Assembly (NCBI GenBank): GCA_023014485.1
Contig: JAJOZX010008794.1
Location: 17,501 to 81,500 of the forward strand
Length of the DNA stretch: 64,000 nucleotides
Direction: 5' to 3'
Source: Bathynomus jamesi
Taxonomy: Eukaryota; Arthropoda; Malacostraca; Isopoda; Cirolanidae
Position numbers and translations under genes: made by a program
The notes under the pieces: model-generated
What the model was told of the DNA's origin: nothing
The model's input: only the letters and a program-made list of their open reading frames with translations
Database searches by the model: none
Shown: positions 63,615 to 64,000 of the stretch, in pieces
Layout: each line of letters starts with the position of its first letter
Numbering within the stretch: position 1 is the first letter of the stretch

Positions 63615-64000
63615 TGTACTTAAACTTTTGGATATTAATGTAGTATTTTCATATAACAATATTGTGAAAAAATATCATAGTAAAAAAATAGCCCTACCAA
63701 TAATTCAGGCATTATCTATAAAATTGGTTGTAAACAATGTGATTCATTTTACATAGGTCAGATGGGAAAGGATTTGCACACACGTATAAAACAGCATCAA
63801 TATTCCGTTAGAACAGGACAGTTGTCCAGTGCCCTTTTTGTCCATTTGTCAGAGTTAGCCCACTGTATTGATTGGAATAATGCTTCAGTTTTATTCCATT
63901 CAAGCAACATTGTTAATAGAAATATTCTTGAGTCTGCCATTATCCAACTTTCAAATAACTTCAACATAAGCAAATGTCTTTTTCAACTCGATCCTGTTAT
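63615..64000 (+). pseudogene. PLE GIY-YIG domain, partial at window end
   Basis: After a frame change near 63610 the sequence reads LLDINVVFSYNNIVKK and GIIYKIGCKQCDSFYIGQMG (Met for Thr relative to the minus-strand copy), KDLHTRIKQHQYSVRTGQLS, to FQLDPV at the last base. Only scattered substitutions separate it from 61902-62330, so both copies are young. Cut by the window end. Confidence 0.8.

Larger units (their letters stand above)
62456..64000 (+). mobile_element. Penelope-like element, plus strand, 5'-truncated, runs off the window
   Basis: Starts at the inverted junction (AAAGTGGACTACATCGG) within RT and extends through the GIY-YIG domain to the window edge. Its 3' part duplicates the minus-strand copy in opposite orientation. 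The arrangement, a partial copy inverted against a longer one, is a known habit of PLE insertion. Confidence 0.88.

Overview
The window looks like intergenic DNA from an arthropod genome, most likely a decapod crustacean. That is an inference from the very dense (TA)n, (GA/CT)n and (CA)n microsatellites, low GC, tRNA-derived SINEs with microsatellite tails, and the mix of CR1/Jockey-like LINEs, Penelope-like elements (PLEs), mariners, hATs and Merlins. I found no credible host gene. Almost every long reading frame belongs to a transposable element, and nearly all are broken by frameshifts or stops.

Layout. 0.1-4.1 kb: a minus-strand LINE (family L-A). 4.1-13.3 kb: a nested block whose layers are fixed by target-site duplications (TSDs): a hAT-like outer element, a DD37D mariner inside it, and inside the mariner a 5.6-kb element with 3-bp TAA duplications that carries a broken gene for a large Zn-finger/PIN-like/CXC protein; a Merlin and a small hAT lie further right in the same outer element. 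13.5-14.9 kb: a DD34D mariner. 15-25.6 kb: microsatellites, MITEs, SINE pieces, a hAT remnant, PLE fragments and a decayed transposase (copy D of the family below). 25.7-34.0 kb: element B, interrupted by a hAT, a Merlin, SINE pieces and a 694-bp tandem duplication. 34.1-36.3 kb: a mariner with a lost catalytic residue and a second copy of the 19.7-kb hAT. 36.5-40.5 kb: element C, interrupted by a LINE. 41-45.8 kb: a CR1-like LINE interrupted by a 1.39-kb element whose ends are 14-15-bp tandem repeats. 45.8-47.4 kb: a DD38E Tc1-like element. 47.5-52.6 kb: mariner remnant > hAT > element A. 52.7-53.9 kb: a DD41D mariner. 54.5-59.6 kb: two more L-A LINEs, the first with PHD-like and CCCH fingers in ORF1. 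60.3-64.0 kb: two PLE copies in inverted orientation, one split by a foldback DD41D element.

The main candidates for undescribed biology are: (1) the 5.6-kb TAA-flanked element encoding a PIN-like nuclease/CXC protein with no recognisable DDE transposase; (2) four divergent copies (A, B, C, D) of one DDE-type transposase family with signatures HWDGK, DTT/DSTxxNxG, CRHHILE and NDxAERGV, two bounded by GGGTGGTCC termini at TA and one by ~240-bp inverted repeats; (3) the minisatellite-ended element with a 9-bp TSD inside a LINE; (4) the foldback DD41D element made of two 3' ends.

All coordinates and alignments were read by eye. Family names rest on motif recognition, not database search, and boundaries given as approximate could shift by tens of bases.
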